Shown piece after piece: positions 38,813 through 47,751 of a stretch of DNA of 64,000 bases. The notes under the pieces were generated by a model that was not told where the DNA came from, searched no databases, and saw only the letters and a program-made list of their open reading frames with translations. Numbering within the stretch: the first letter of the stretch is position 1; each line of letters starts with the position of its first letter. Both the position numbers and the translations under genes were made by a program. The stretch is taken from positions 310,001 through 374,000 of the forward strand of contig NZ_JAKQZA010000004.1 of the NCBI RefSeq assembly GCF_023008165.1, written 5' to 3'. This stretch comes from Kordiimonas laminariae (GTDB lineage: Bacteria; Pseudomonadota; Alphaproteobacteria; Sphingomonadales; Kordiimonadaceae).

Positions 38813-41001
38813 TTGGTAATGTTTACAGCAGTGTTCTTGAAAGAAGGCGTTTTACTGCGCGCGTCAACGGCAGTACCTGTCAGCACGTTAGCTTCTGGAT
38901 AGTAAGCGAGGATATTGCCTTTTGGTACATCGAAAGTGAACACTTTCACGTTTTCCATGGTACCGAATTCTGATGCCACTGTAATCTGGCTATGCTGTTC
39001 AACATCGAGCCTTTTCATATCATCTTTGTTCATCATTACACACCAGCGGTCATCAGTGCCGCGGTAGGTATCTTTGTTTTCATAAATGATAGAGTTGAAC
39101 TGGCCTTCGCTCCGCAGGGTAGTGAGTGTAAAAGGAAAGGCTTGATTTGTAGTTATTTCGGGTAAGTCGCAAGCGATAAAAGAGGCTTTGCCTGAAGATG
39201 TTTTAAATTCTGGCGTGTGGAATAGCCTACCATTAATATGGAATTCTTTCTTTGCCACATCAATATCAGCGAGCGCTTCCATTCCGGGCACGATTTCGGC
39301 GATTGCTTCGCGGGTTTTACTGTGGTTTTTAAATTCATTAAACGCGAAAGGCGCATCTGGAAGAATGCTGTCTGCCAAGTCGCACAGAATAACGCTTTCT
39401 GGCCTAACACAGTCATGCCGCATAATACCGCCGTCACTTAAACGCACAAAATTGAACATGCTTTCCTGTGTGGTAGGGGACCATTCTTCATCACGTGCAG
39501 TTACAGGCAAGATAATGCATTCTGAATTATCAATGCCGTTCACATGGCCTTTGTTAAGCGTTGTAGTGAGGAACAGTTTGAAGCCAATTTTATCGAGCGC
39601 TTCTGCTGCCCAATCTGAACTGGGGTTAGCGGCATAAAGATTGCCACCCATAATAAGTGCCGTATCTACTAGGTCTTTATGCGCGGCTTCCATACAAGCC
39701 ATGGTATCCATGCCTTCTTTACGAGGAAGGGCGATATCAAAGGCGGTTTCCATACGTTTGAAAACTTCTTCAGTTAGCACCGGTTTAACGCCGATAGTAC
39801 CTATGCCTTGCACATTGGAATGGCCACGAAGGGGTAGGAGGCCTGCATGATGTTTCCCAACCATACCACGGAGAAGGGCGAGGTTTACCAGGCTTTCGAT
39901 ATTCTCCACACCGTTCAGGTGGTGGGTTAACCCCATGCCCCAAGCAAACACTGCTTTTTCGGATTTGCCGTATAGTGCGGCAATACGATCAAAATCTGTT
40001 TTGTGAAGGCCGGTGAGTTTACAGATATCAGCCCAACTTTGTTGTTGTAGCTTTTTGATTAGTTCTTCAAAGCCTTCGGTATGACTATCAATAAAATATT
40101 GGTCTTCTGTTTTTTGTTCGAGAACAGCCTTTGCGAGCCCCATAAATACTGCGACATCTGAACCGATATTTGGCTGCAGGTAATCTGATGCGATGTCAGA
40201 ACCACCAAGCAGCAAGGATTTAGGGCTTTTAGGAACTGCAAACTTTATCAGTCCAGGTTCCTTGGCCGGATTGATGATAATCACTTCTCCACCGCGTTCA
40301 CGGCAGGCTTTCAGTTTATGAATGAACCGAGGGTGGTTGGACGATGGGTTCGCACCTACCACAAAAACCAAATCACAATGGTCTAAGTCATCGAGTTCAA
40401 TGGTGGCTGTACCTGTGCCAATTGTAGTACCAAGCGCCACACTGGTTGCCTGATGGCAGTAATAGGAGCAGTTGTTAACATTGTTGGTTCCGAACATGCG
40501 GGCAAACAACTGGAAGATAAAACCAGCTTCGTTGGAGGAACGGCCTGAAGAGTAAAAGAAACTACGATCTGGGTCTGTTGCTTTGAAACGCTTTACAGCA
40601 ATGGCCATAGCTTCGTCCCAACTGATAGGGGAAAGCTTATCATCACCGGCTTTCTTATGCAGAGGGGTATTAAGGCGGCCCAGATGTTCCATCTCCTTGC
40701 CGTCCAGTTCACGAAGCTCATCAAGGGTGTGTTCGAATATCTCAAGAGGAATGGCGGCTTGTGTATCGCTGGATTGTGCCTGAACGCTTTTATTACAAAC
40801 AGAGGGAAACTCGCCGAGTTCGTTGGTCATCCCGCCCTGTTGGCCACCCATTCCTAGCGCACAGGCTTTACAGGTATTGTTTGAATTCAGGGCCTTGGCA
40901 GCTTTTTTAACACCCATTTTCCTAACGGTATTAAGTGTGTATATAACCTTCTTAACACCGCCACCCACAACGGTTGGATTATCAGTTTGTGATGTGGGCA
41001 T
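38809..41001 (-). CDS. FdhF/YdeP-family molybdopterin oxidoreductase
   Basis: A bis-MGD enzyme of the YdeP type (730 residues), related to formate dehydrogenase alpha but with an unusual cofactor site. Near the N-terminus are the family's conserved CKACALGMGGQQGGMTNE, FYSSGRSSNEAGFIFQLFARMFGTNN and FVVGANPSSNHPRFIHKL, and further on HLNGVENIESLVNLALLRGM. There is no ligand Sec or 4Fe-4S CxxCxxxC cluster motif visible, as in YdeP. It is divergent from mobA, which supplies the cofactor, with only 32-53 bp between start codons. Confidence 0.9.
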   Translation of the reverse strand: MPTSQTDNPTVVGGGVKKVIYTLNTVRKMGVKKAAKALNSNNTCKACALGMGGQQGGMTNELGEFPSVCNKSVQAQSSDTQAAIPLEIFEHTLDELRELDGKEMEHLGRLNTPLHKKAGDDKLSPISWDEAMAIAVKRFKATDPDRSFFYSSGRSSNEAGFIFQLFARMFGTNNVNNCSYYCHQATSVALGTTIGTGTATIELDDLDHCDLVFVVGANPSSNHPRFIHKLKACRERGGEVIIINPAKEPGLIKFAVPKSPKSLLLGGSDIASDYLQPNIGSDVAVFMGLAKAVLEQKTEDQYFIDSHTEGFEELIKKLQQQSWADICKLTGLHKTDFDRIAALYGKSEKAVFAWGMGLTHHLNGVENIESLVNLALLRGMVGKHHAGLLPLRGHSNVQGIGTIGVKPVLTEEVFKRMETAFDIALPRKEGMDTMACMEAAHKDLVDTALIMGGNLYAANPSSDWAAEALDKIGFKLFLTTTLNKGHVNGIDNSECIILPVTARDEEWSPTTQESMFNFVRLSDGGIMRHDCVRPESVILCDLADSILPDAPFAFNEFKNHSKTREAIAEIVPGMEALADIDVAKKEFHINGRLFHTPEFKTSSGKASFIACDLPEITTNQAFPFTLTTLRSEGQFNSIIYENKDTYRGTDDRWCVMMNKDDMKRLDVEQHSQITVASEFGTMENVKVFTFDVPKGNILAYYPEANVLTGTAVDARSKTPSFKNTAVNITK

Positions 41002-41033
41002 AAGAGGCCTCCGAACAGAAAGAGATTGTTTCC

Positions 41034-41624
41034 GTGGTTATACAGCAAGAACAGATGATAGCAAAAACTGATATTGCTGGTCTTGTTATCGCCGGTGGTA
41101 CTTCAAAACGGTTTGGTTCTGATAAATATAAAGCTGAGCTCTTGGGCAAGTGCCTATTAGATTGGTCTGTTGCTAACTTGCAGCCTTATGTAGCAGACAT
41201 TGCACTTAATTTGCCAGTCGGGGCTTCAAGTACAGACCATACTTGTATCTATGAAGAAGATAATTTGGGGCCGCTATCAGCTGTTATCACAGGGATGAGG
41301 TGGGCGAGAGAGCAGGGGTATGGCTGGCTTTTGAGTACACCTGTTGATGTTCCTGTTCTGCCAAGTGGGCTGCACGACCGTTTGATAGAAACTGGGTGCA
41401 GTTACACGGTGGCGGATGATGGTCCTCATGGCTTATGTGCTTTGTGGTCGACAGAAGAGATTGATGTTCTTCAAATGCTTCTAGTGGAAGGCAAGAGATC
41501 TGTGAAGAGAGCCCATCAATTTCTGGGAAATAGGGCCGTTTTTTTTCCGGCCTCAAAAAGCACAGACTATTTCAATATCAATACTCAAGCGGATTTAGCT
41601 CAACTGAAAACTTTTCTTGAATAA
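41034..41624 (+). CDS. mobA: Molybdenum cofactor guanylyltransferase MobA
   Basis: Adds GMP to molybdopterin to give MGD. The product has LVIAGGTSKRFGSDKYKAEL (nucleotide-binding GGxSxRxGxDK with spacing as in MobA), STPVDVPVLPSGL and a C-terminal STDYFNINTQADLAQL. The GTG at 41034 or the ATG at 41055 (MIAKTDIAGLVIAGG) may be the start; neither has a good Shine-Dalgarno. Its head-to-head neighbour is a bis-MGD enzyme, which fits co-regulation. Confidence 0.9.
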   Translation: MVIQQEQMIAKTDIAGLVIAGGTSKRFGSDKYKAELLGKCLLDWSVANLQPYVADIALNLPVGASSTDHTCIYEEDNLGPLSAVITGMRWAREQGYGWLLSTPVDVPVLPSGLHDRLIETGCSYTVADDGPHGLCALWSTEEIDVLQMLLVEGKRSVKRAHQFLGNRAVFFPASKSTDYFNINTQADLAQLKTFLE

Positions 41625-41675
41625 CAGAAGCTTAATACCCACGTGTTTTCTTAAAGAATAATAAGGAGACAGCGA

Positions 41676-42479
41676 GTGAGATTAGGAATTGCTCTGGGTG
41701 GCGGCGCAGGACTTGGTTGGGCACACATTGGTGTGCTGCGGGTTTTGGAAGCTGAAGGTATTGATGTTGATGTAATATCAGGCACCAGTATTGGCGCTAT
41801 TGTTGGGGCGTGTGCTGCCGCTGATATGCTTGATGAACTTGAAGAATTAGCCAGAGATGTTGGCTATAAAGATATGTTCATGATGAGTGAATTTGGGTTC
41901 AATCAGGGCGGCCTGATCGGCGCAGGCAAGATTGAACGCAAAATGCGTGAATATTTCGGCGTGAAAACCATTGAACAGCTGCAAAAGCCATTTGCTGCCG
42001 TTGCGGTAGACATCTTTACTGGCGAACAGATTGATCTTGATAAAGGTGATGTAGTGACAGCTGTAAGGGCGTCATCCGCTATTCCCGGCGTTTTGCCGCC
42101 CGTTGAGACAGGGCATATGATGTTGGTCGATGGTGGCCTTGTTGATCCCGTTCCAGTAAGAGCCGCTAGGGAATTGGGTGCGGACTTTGTAATCGGTGTC
42201 GATCTACAGAATGATTATGAACATAGAGTACGTTCCTATGGATTAGAGCCCGGTGGGCCTAATAAACGAGCTGCCTTCAAAACAGCGAGGGCAGGAGCAG
42301 CGCTTCTTCTTAAGACCTTGGGAAAGCTTCGGATGAGTATTGATAAACCTGAGTTGGTAATTAGCCCTGAAATTGGGCATGTTGAGGTAGCTGATTTTAC
42401 CAAAGCAGATGAATTAATAGCTCTGGGTAAAAAGGCTACATATGATGTACTTCCTCAAATTCATCATGCTTTAAAATAG
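41676..42479 (+). CDS. Patatin-like phospholipase family protein
   Basis: RssA-like serine acylhydrolase with catalytic Ser-Asp dyad. It shows the oxyanion loop LGGGAGLGWAHIGVL, the nucleophile motif GTSIGAIVGA and the Asp motif VDGGLVDPVPV. The GTG start at 41676 has AAGGAG seven bases upstream and gives MRLGIALGGGAG. It has no signal peptide, so acts in the cytoplasm or at the inner membrane. Located 51 bp after mobA; functional tie unclear. Confidence 0.9.
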   Translation: MRLGIALGGGAGLGWAHIGVLRVLEAEGIDVDVISGTSIGAIVGACAAADMLDELEELARDVGYKDMFMMSEFGFNQGGLIGAGKIERKMREYFGVKTIEQLQKPFAAVAVDIFTGEQIDLDKGDVVTAVRASSAIPGVLPPVETGHMMLVDGGLVDPVPVRAARELGADFVIGVDLQNDYEHRVRSYGLEPGGPNKRAAFKTARAGAALLLKTLGKLRMSIDKPELVISPEIGHVEVADFTKADELIALGKKATYDVLPQIHHALK

Positions 42480-42522
42480 AAAACAGAATATTCTGAAAAA
42501 CACCTCTAGATTATATCCTTGT

Positions 42523-42558
42523 ATCTGAATTGATATGATATATTGTAACAATTCAGAT
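42523..42558 (+). other. Inverted repeat/hairpin directly before a Shine-Dalgarno
   Basis: ATCTGAATTG (42523-42532) and CAATTCAGAT (42549-42558) are perfect ten-base complements with a 16-base AT-rich loop; the GGAGG Shine-Dalgarno of the next gene starts at the following base. It could be an RNA hairpin affecting translation or a DNA operator. Confidence 0.55.
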
Positions 42559-42569
42559 GGAGGTATTAG

Positions 42570-43415
42570 ATGGCTATTAAAATCTGTAGTGCGATTGTTT
42601 CGGGCCTCTTATGTTTAGCCTGTACTTTGGAGGTGTTTAGCGCGGATGATTATGTTGAAAACACTATTACTGTAAGTAAATTCTATAGCTCTGGTGCATT
42701 GATCTCCAAAAGTTCTGGTGAAGTGGGTATTGATTATTGGCAGAAGACTTCACAACCAAAGGCCTTGTACGAAAAGCTAACTCAAACTTCTGAAACTTCA
42801 GTTTTTCGCGGTTATTTCGAAAATATTCTAAATGCTCGTGCTGCAGAGGTTACTTTGCAAGGTGTGCCTGAGGTATTCCTGTACCCTTCCTCAAATGAAG
42901 TGCAGTTTATTGCTGATGCTACGGTAGGTAATCTTTGGTCAAAGGAAGGGGACCTGTATGTCTTCAAGGTGAAGCCGGACCTAATATTACACGAAATATC
43001 AAAACTTACTAATTCATCCACTGAAGAAACCGCGCTCTTTTCTTCAATAAGTGAAACGTCTGTTATGCATTTGCCCATCGGTTGGGTACTTGATGACACT
43101 TACTTGGAAAGCAAAGGTGATCTTTTTGATTTTACCATGAAGGGTGAAACTAAAAAGGACGCTTATGTTGTAAGTTTTAAATATATTCGGCATTCGCTGG
43201 AGGTATCTCCAACTAATCTCAAAGCCAGCGCCCTTCAGTTTTCAGAAATTCGTGATAACGGCTTTTACCAAATCTGGGAAGAGGGGGCTAAATCAGAAAT
43301 TAAATTTAAGAAACCAATTATAAATTTAAAACTTGAGAAAAAGAAAAAAGAGCTCGAGCATAGACCGCCTCCTGGCTACAGGAATAAAAAAGAAAAGAAG
43401 AAGCCCAGTCCCTGA
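42570..43415 (+). CDS. Secreted hypothetical protein, 281 aa
   Basis: Unrecognised family. The N-terminus is a signal peptide (ICSAIVSGLLCLACTLEVFSA, cleavage before DDYVENT). The body is mixed and strand-rich, with no Cys after the signal, and ends in a strongly basic Lys/Pro tail (KLEKKKKELEHRPPPGYRNK). The start has a GGAGG Shine-Dalgarno adjoining an inverted repeat. A terminator hairpin contains the stop codon in its loop. Confidence 0.72.
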   Translation: MAIKICSAIVSGLLCLACTLEVFSADDYVENTITVSKFYSSGALISKSSGEVGIDYWQKTSQPKALYEKLTQTSETSVFRGYFENILNARAAEVTLQGVPEVFLYPSSNEVQFIADATVGNLWSKEGDLYVFKVKPDLILHEISKLTNSSTEETALFSSISETSVMHLPIGWVLDDTYLESKGDLFDFTMKGETKKDAYVVSFKYIRHSLEVSPTNLKASALQFSEIRDNGFYQIWEEGAKSEIKFKKPIINLKLEKKKKELEHRPPPGYRNKKEKKKPSP

Positions 43416-43431
43416 ATGGCTGGTTTTTTTA
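43405..43431 (+). terminator. Terminator with the stop codon in its loop
   Basis: CCAGTC-CCTGAAT-GGCTGG stem (one G-U pair) followed by seven Ts; the TGA stop of the hypothetical gene lies in the loop. Confidence 0.75.
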
Positions 43432-43543
43432 ATTTAGTAATGCCCCACCATATTAAAGAAAAGCAACACTTCAGAGGCTATGATTTAGGCTAAGTCTATT
43501 GGTTTTTATTGACGTGCAGTTAAATTACAGCATTTAATAACTC

Positions 43544-43852
43544 ATGGAAAATGAACAGTTGGATCTGATTTTCAAGGCTCTTTCTGATGGGACCCGCCGC
43601 CGTATTATAGAGCGTTTAAGCGTGCAATCAGAACAGTCGCTATTTGAAGTGTGTGCGGCCTCTATTACTGATGATGGTGTAGCTTTATCGCGTCAAACTA
43701 TTTCTCAGCACCTAAGAGTGTTACAAGAGGCAGGTTTGATAAAAACCTCTTGGAAGGGACGAACAAAAGCCCACTCTTTAAATGACGAAGAAAAGCACCA
43801 AGACGCAATTGATTGGTTGAAAAAATATATAAGAAGTGGAGAGGGAAAATGA
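43544..43852 (+). CDS. ArsR-family transcriptional regulator
   Basis: A 102-residue winged-helix repressor: FKALSDGTRRRIIERLSV at the start and the recognition region SRQTISQHLRVLQEAGLIKT followed by the wing WKGRTKAHSL. No metal-binding ELCVCDL motif is present, so it belongs to the non-metal-sensing group often paired with glyoxalase-like or SRPBCC proteins. It overlaps the VOC gene by ATGA, so the pair is co-translated. Confidence 0.9.
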   Translation: MENEQLDLIFKALSDGTRRRIIERLSVQSEQSLFEVCAASITDDGVALSRQTISQHLRVLQEAGLIKTSWKGRTKAHSLNDEEKHQDAIDWLKKYIRSGEGK

Positions 43853-44235
43853 AAATTTACGTTACCGGCGTTTTTGTAGATGACCAAGATAAAGCAGAAA
43901 AATTCTATTGTGATATCCTTGGGTTTAAAGTGAAAAATAATATACCTCTCGGCGAAAACCGCTGGCTAACCGTTGTTTCTGATGAAGAGCCTGAAGGTAC
44001 AGAGTTGCTGCTAGAGCCTAGTGATCACCCTGCGGTAAAACCTTATAAAGATGCTTTAGTGGCGGATGGCATTCCAGCCCATTCTTTTCAGGTAAAAGAT
44101 CTGGATGCAGAGAGAAAGAGATTAGGTAATCTGAATGTCCGGTTCACACAAGAGCCTATGGATGCAGGCCCTGTGCGTATGGCTGTATTTGATGATACCT
44201 GCGGTAATCTTATTCAATTGATAGAAATGAAATAA
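43849..44235 (+). CDS. VOC superfamily (glyoxalase/bleomycin-resistance-like) protein
   Basis: A 128-residue two-module betaalphabetabetabeta protein: KIYVTGVFVDDQDKAEKFYCDILGFKV, the middle TELLLEPSDHPAVKPYKD and the C-terminal FDDTCGNLIQLIEM containing a metal-ligand-like Glu. The ATG at 43849 overlaps the ArsR stop and follows GGAGAGGG; an upstream in-frame TTG-type start at 43813 is not needed. Substrate unknown; the ArsR partner suggests inducible expression. Confidence 0.88.
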   Translation: MKIYVTGVFVDDQDKAEKFYCDILGFKVKNNIPLGENRWLTVVSDEEPEGTELLLEPSDHPAVKPYKDALVADGIPAHSFQVKDLDAERKRLGNLNVRFTQEPMDAGPVRMAVFDDTCGNLIQLIEMK

Positions 44236-44269
44236 GTTGTGTGGCTTTTTGATTTGTCGTCATAAGATG

Positions 44270-44300
44270 AAAAAGCCCGATCAGTTGACCGGGCTTTTCT
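44270..44300. terminator. Bidirectional terminator between VOC gene and acyl-CoA dehydrogenase
   Basis: AAAAGCCCGATCA / TGACCGGGCTTTT, thirteen-base stem with one mismatch and flanking A/T runs. Confidence 0.85.
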
Positions 44301-44304
44301 TTAT

Positions 44305-45438
44305 TTAGCGGCCAATTTCACGGCCAATAACGATGCGCTGAATATCTGAAGTGCCTTCGTAAATTTGGCACACACGAACATCGCGGTAAATTTTCTCAAT
44401 CGGATACTCTGAAAGGTATCCATAACCCCCAAGGGTTTGGATAGCGTCAGAGCATACTTTTTCCGCCATCTCGCTGGCATATAGTTTCGCCATACAAGCT
44501 TCCTTGAGGCATGGTTCACCCGCTGATTTCTTGGCTGCTGCATCAAGAACCATAAGCTCAGCTGCATGAAAGCGTGTTGCCATATCCGCAAGGCGGAAAC
44601 TGACAGCTTGCTGGTTGAAAATAGGGCCACCAAAAGCTTCACGCTCTTTGGCGTATTGTAGTGCATATTCATACGCTGCTTTAGCCATGCCAACTGATTG
44701 AGCAGCAATGCCGATGCGGCCTGTCTCAAGATTCGCTAGTGCGATTTTGTAACCCTGACCTTCTTCACCAAGCAGGCAGCTTGATGGGATTTCCATATCC
44801 TCAAACACAATCTGGCAAGTGTCTGATGATTTTTGGCCAAGTTTATGTTCAACGCTAGCCACTTTATACCCAGGCGTATTGGTAGGCACTAGGAAAGCTG
44901 AGATGCCTTTTTTGCCAGCACTTGGGTCAGTTACAGCGAAAATAATTGCAACACCGCCAATTTTACCTGAAGTGATAAACTGTTTTGTGCCATTTAGTTT
45001 CCAGCCCGAATTGGTGCGTTCTGCTTTGGTGCGCAGCATAGAAGCATCAGAACCGGCTTGTGGTTCTGTCAGGCAGAAAGCACCGATCATTTCACCACGT
45101 GCGAGCGGCTTAAGGAATGTTTCTTTCTGCTGGTTATCACCGTTCTGGAGGATTGCTGCGCAAACAGGTGCGTTATTCACGCTCATAAGCGTTGATAGGC
45201 CACCATCGCCAGCCGCTACTTCCATGAGTGCGAGTGCGTAAGAAACATAATCTGTTTCAGCGCCTTCCCATTCTGCAGGCACAGTCATGCCCATAAGGCC
45301 GAGTTGGCCCATTTCGCGGAGGAAGTCTTCTGGAATTAGTCCGGCTTTTTCCCATGACGCAGCATTTGGCGCAATCTTATCACGAGAAAAGGCGCGGGCC
45401 ATATCCCGCACCATTCTTTGTTCTTCATTTAGAAGCAT
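44305..45438 (-). CDS. Acyl-CoA dehydrogenase
   Basis: FAD-dependent alpha,beta-dehydrogenation of acyl-CoA in beta-oxidation or branched-chain amino acid degradation. The 377-residue product has AFCLTEPQAGSDASMLRTKA (FAD/substrate), FITSGKIGGVAIIFAVTDPSAGKKGISAF and the catalytic-base region YGYLSEYPIEKIYRDVRVCQIYEGTSDIQR with Glu in IYEGTSDIQ, typical of short/branched-chain enzymes. The thiolase gene ends 10 bp upstream, so they form an operon. Confidence 0.93.
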   Translation of the reverse strand: MLLNEEQRMVRDMARAFSRDKIAPNAASWEKAGLIPEDFLREMGQLGLMGMTVPAEWEGAETDYVSYALALMEVAAGDGGLSTLMSVNNAPVCAAILQNGDNQQKETFLKPLARGEMIGAFCLTEPQAGSDASMLRTKAERTNSGWKLNGTKQFITSGKIGGVAIIFAVTDPSAGKKGISAFLVPTNTPGYKVASVEHKLGQKSSDTCQIVFEDMEIPSSCLLGEEGQGYKIALANLETGRIGIAAQSVGMAKAAYEYALQYAKEREAFGGPIFNQQAVSFRLADMATRFHAAELMVLDAAAKKSAGEPCLKEACMAKLYASEMAEKVCSDAIQTLGGYGYLSEYPIEKIYRDVRVCQIYEGTSDIQRIVIGREIGR

Positions 45439-45448
45439 TAACTTGCCT

Positions 45449-46630
45449 TTAGTTCAGTTCAATCGCGACAGCTGTTGCTTCACCGCCACCGATACAGAGG
45501 CTGGCAACACCTTTTTTCAGACCGCGTTTCTTTAGCGCATTAATCAGCGTAACACAAATACGGGCGCCAGATGCACCAATTGGGTGACCAAGGGCACAAG
45601 CGCCGCCATTTACGTTCACCTTCGCGTGGTCTAGGCCAAGTTCCTGCATCGCTGCCATTGCTACAACGGCGAATGCTTCGTTTACCTCAAACAGATCAAC
45701 ATCATCTGTTGTCCAGCCAGCTTTATCGAGAACCTTCTTCATTGCGTCTACCGGTGCAGTAGTGAACCATTCTGGTGCATGTGCGTGGTTCGCGTGTGCC
45801 TTAAGTGTTGCAAGTGGCGTGAGGCCGCGCTTTTCAGCTTCAGATGCCTTCATCATAACCAAAGCGGCTGCACCGTCAGAGATAGAACTTGCGTTAGCAG
45901 CTGTTACAGAACCGTCTTTTTTGAAAGCAGGGCGTAGACCTGGAATTTTATCAAGACGTGCTTTTGGTGGCTGCTCGTCAGTTGTAATTTCAACAGAACC
46001 GCGGCGAGATTTCACTTCAACTGGTACTACTTCACCTTCGAAGCTATCGTTTTCAATGGCAGCTTGAGCACGTTTAAGGGATTCAATCGCATAAGCATCC
46101 TGTGCTTCACGTGTGAACTGGTAGTGCTCGGCACATAGTTCAGCATAAACGCCCATTGGCTCACCGCCGTATGCATCTGTAAGGCCATCAAGCGCCATAT
46201 GGTCAATAATCTGACCAGCGCCGTATTTGATACCTGTACGGCCTGTAGGCATCATGTGCGGTGCAAGAGACATGCTCTCCATACCGCCTGCTACCACTAC
46301 ATCATTTGTGCCAGCCAGGATGCTGTCGTGTGCCTGCATCATCGCCTGCATACCAGAACCACACATTTTGTTGATGGTTACAGCGCCAGTTGATTGCGGA
46401 ATACCAGATTTGATACTTGCCTGACGTGCAGGAGCCTGCCCCTGTCCTGCAGGAAGAACGCAGCCCATAATCGTTTCATTAACAGCATCACCTTCAAGGC
46501 CTGCGCTTTCAAGCGCGCCTGAGATGGCAACAGAACCGAGGTCAGAGGCTGTCACTGTTGATAGATCACCAAGTAGGCCACCCATTGGTGTGCGTGCCAT
46601 ACCTACAATTACAATTGGATCCTGGGACAT
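45449..46630 (-). CDS. Acetyl-CoA acetyltransferase (thiolase)
   Basis: Class II thiolase condensing or cleaving acetoacetyl-CoA. The 393-residue product has the nucleophilic Cys in INKMCGSGMQAMMQAHDSI, the HEAF-type VNEAFAVVAMAAMQ and the terminal GGACALGHPIGASGARI plus CIGGGEATAVAIEL. The size and composition fit AtoB/PhaA types; the adjacent acyl-CoA dehydrogenase favours degradation, but a polyhydroxyalkanoate role cannot be excluded. A 26-bp palindrome about 100 bp upstream may be an operator. Confidence 0.94.
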   Translation of the reverse strand: MSQDPIVIVGMARTPMGGLLGDLSTVTASDLGSVAISGALESAGLEGDAVNETIMGCVLPAGQGQAPARQASIKSGIPQSTGAVTINKMCGSGMQAMMQAHDSILAGTNDVVVAGGMESMSLAPHMMPTGRTGIKYGAGQIIDHMALDGLTDAYGGEPMGVYAELCAEHYQFTREAQDAYAIESLKRAQAAIENDSFEGEVVPVEVKSRRGSVEITTDEQPPKARLDKIPGLRPAFKKDGSVTAANASSISDGAAALVMMKASEAEKRGLTPLATLKAHANHAHAPEWFTTAPVDAMKKVLDKAGWTTDDVDLFEVNEAFAVVAMAAMQELGLDHAKVNVNGGACALGHPIGASGARICVTLINALKKRGLKKGVASLCIGGGEATAVAIELN

Positions 46631-46728
46631 GTTCGTCGTCTCCTAAATACTGGTGGCAGGTTAGCCCCCGTTTTCCCTTCAGGCATATAGATAAGCTTGC
46701 CTGTTTGGCAGCCAATGTGCCAAATATA

Positions 46729-46754
46729 GTTTATTTCGCAAGTGCAAAATAAAC
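46729..46754. promoter_or_regulatory. 26-bp palindrome upstream of the thiolase gene
   Basis: Left arm GTTTATTTCGCA and right arm TGCAAAATAAAC are complementary except at one position, around a central AG. It lies about 100 bp upstream of the thiolase start. The size suits a TetR- or GntR-type dimer operator; the regulator is not in this window. Confidence 0.5.
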
Positions 46755-46779
46755 ACCATACAGAAAATTGAATAGCAGA

Positions 46780-46812
46780 TATAAAAAAAGGCAGCAATGC
46801 TGCCTTAATTTT
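46780..46812 (-). terminator. Terminator of the sterol desaturase-like gene
   Basis: Minus strand AAGGCAGC-ATT-GCTGCCTT followed by seven Ts, 7 bp past the gene's stop. Confidence 0.86.
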
Positions 46813-46818
46813 TATTTT

Positions 46819-47751
46819 CTATTCAGCGGCTTGTTGCTTCGTAGATTGCCGCTTTTCCCATGCATCCCGGATCATTTCACTGGTCATTCGGCTGCCGTCT
46901 GGTGTCCAGCCAGGAGGACCAATTAGGAACATTAGGCGCGCTTTCCATGTTTTCGCAGATGCAATATCTTTGACAATACCCACCCATTCATGGAAGGCAA
47001 CACGAAGAGGGTTAAAGGTTCCCAAGTCTGTTACAAGGCCATAATTACAGGGCTCGTCCTTTTGTTCAGGAATGAAAGAGCCGAACATACGGTCCCAGAA
47101 CATGAAAACACCAGCATAATTAGCATCGAGATACTGAGGATTATTGGCATGATGCACACGGTGATGGCTTGGAGTATTCAAAGCATACTCAAACCAGCGA
47201 GGCATTTTGTCGATTGCTTCCGTATGAATCCAGAATTGGTATATAAGGTTCAGACCAGCACAGAAAAATACAATACCTGGTTCAATGCCAAGGATGAAGA
47301 TTGGCCATTTAAAGAAGATGCCAGGAGTAATAGAACCCGTCCAAGTCTGTCTTAAAGCTGTGGAGAGGTTATAATGCTGGCTAGAATGGTGGATAACATG
47401 AGCGGCCCACATCCAGCGCATGCGGTGCCCCATTCGGTGAATCCAGTAATAGGCGAGATCATCCAGTACGAATGCGACTAAGAACACCCAAGGCGCATAG
47501 CCAAAATCAAAAATAGCGAAGTTTTCCCACACCCAGTATGCAAGAACAACGGTGAAGGTAGCAGCTAAAGCACCTGCTACCGTACTACCCAACCCCATAA
47601 ACATGGATACAAAGGTATCTTTGCCTTCAAAGCGAGCCTTGCCGCTTACTTTGCCGTAGATAAGTTCGATAATGATCAACGCAACAAAGAGTGGAACTGC
47701 CATTTCAGTAGGTTTAAACAGGCCTAAGCTTGCCAATGCTTCAGATTGCAT
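46819..47751 (-). CDS. Sterol desaturase / fatty acid hydroxylase family membrane protein
   Basis: Di-iron hydroxylase family, 310 residues with about five membrane helices. The histidine boxes HRMGHRMRWMWAAHVIHHS, and later HRVHHANNPQYLDANYAG, match the HxxxH/HxxHH ligand pattern. Substrate unknown; in bacteria such enzymes hydroxylate hopanoids, carotenoids or lipids. It overlaps its upstream neighbour by 11 bp and shares an operon with it. Confidence 0.9.
   Translation of the reverse strand: MQSEALASLGLFKPTEMAVPLFVALIIIELIYGKVSGKARFEGKDTFVSMFMGLGSTVAGALAATFTVVLAYWVWENFAIFDFGYAPWVFLVAFVLDDLAYYWIHRMGHRMRWMWAAHVIHHSSQHYNLSTALRQTWTGSITPGIFFKWPIFILGIEPGIVFFCAGLNLIYQFWIHTEAIDKMPRWFEYALNTPSHHRVHHANNPQYLDANYAGVFMFWDRMFGSFIPEQKDEPCNYGLVTDLGTFNPLRVAFHEWVGIVKDIASAKTWKARLMFLIGPPGWTPDGSRMTSEMIRDAWEKRQSTKQQAAE

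Noticed and set aside
46609-46797. Minus-strand ORF of 62 codons between thiolase and hydroxylase genes
   Set aside because: It overlaps the thiolase start, lacks a Shine-Dalgarno and shows no protein-like features beyond chance; it also runs through the palindrome.
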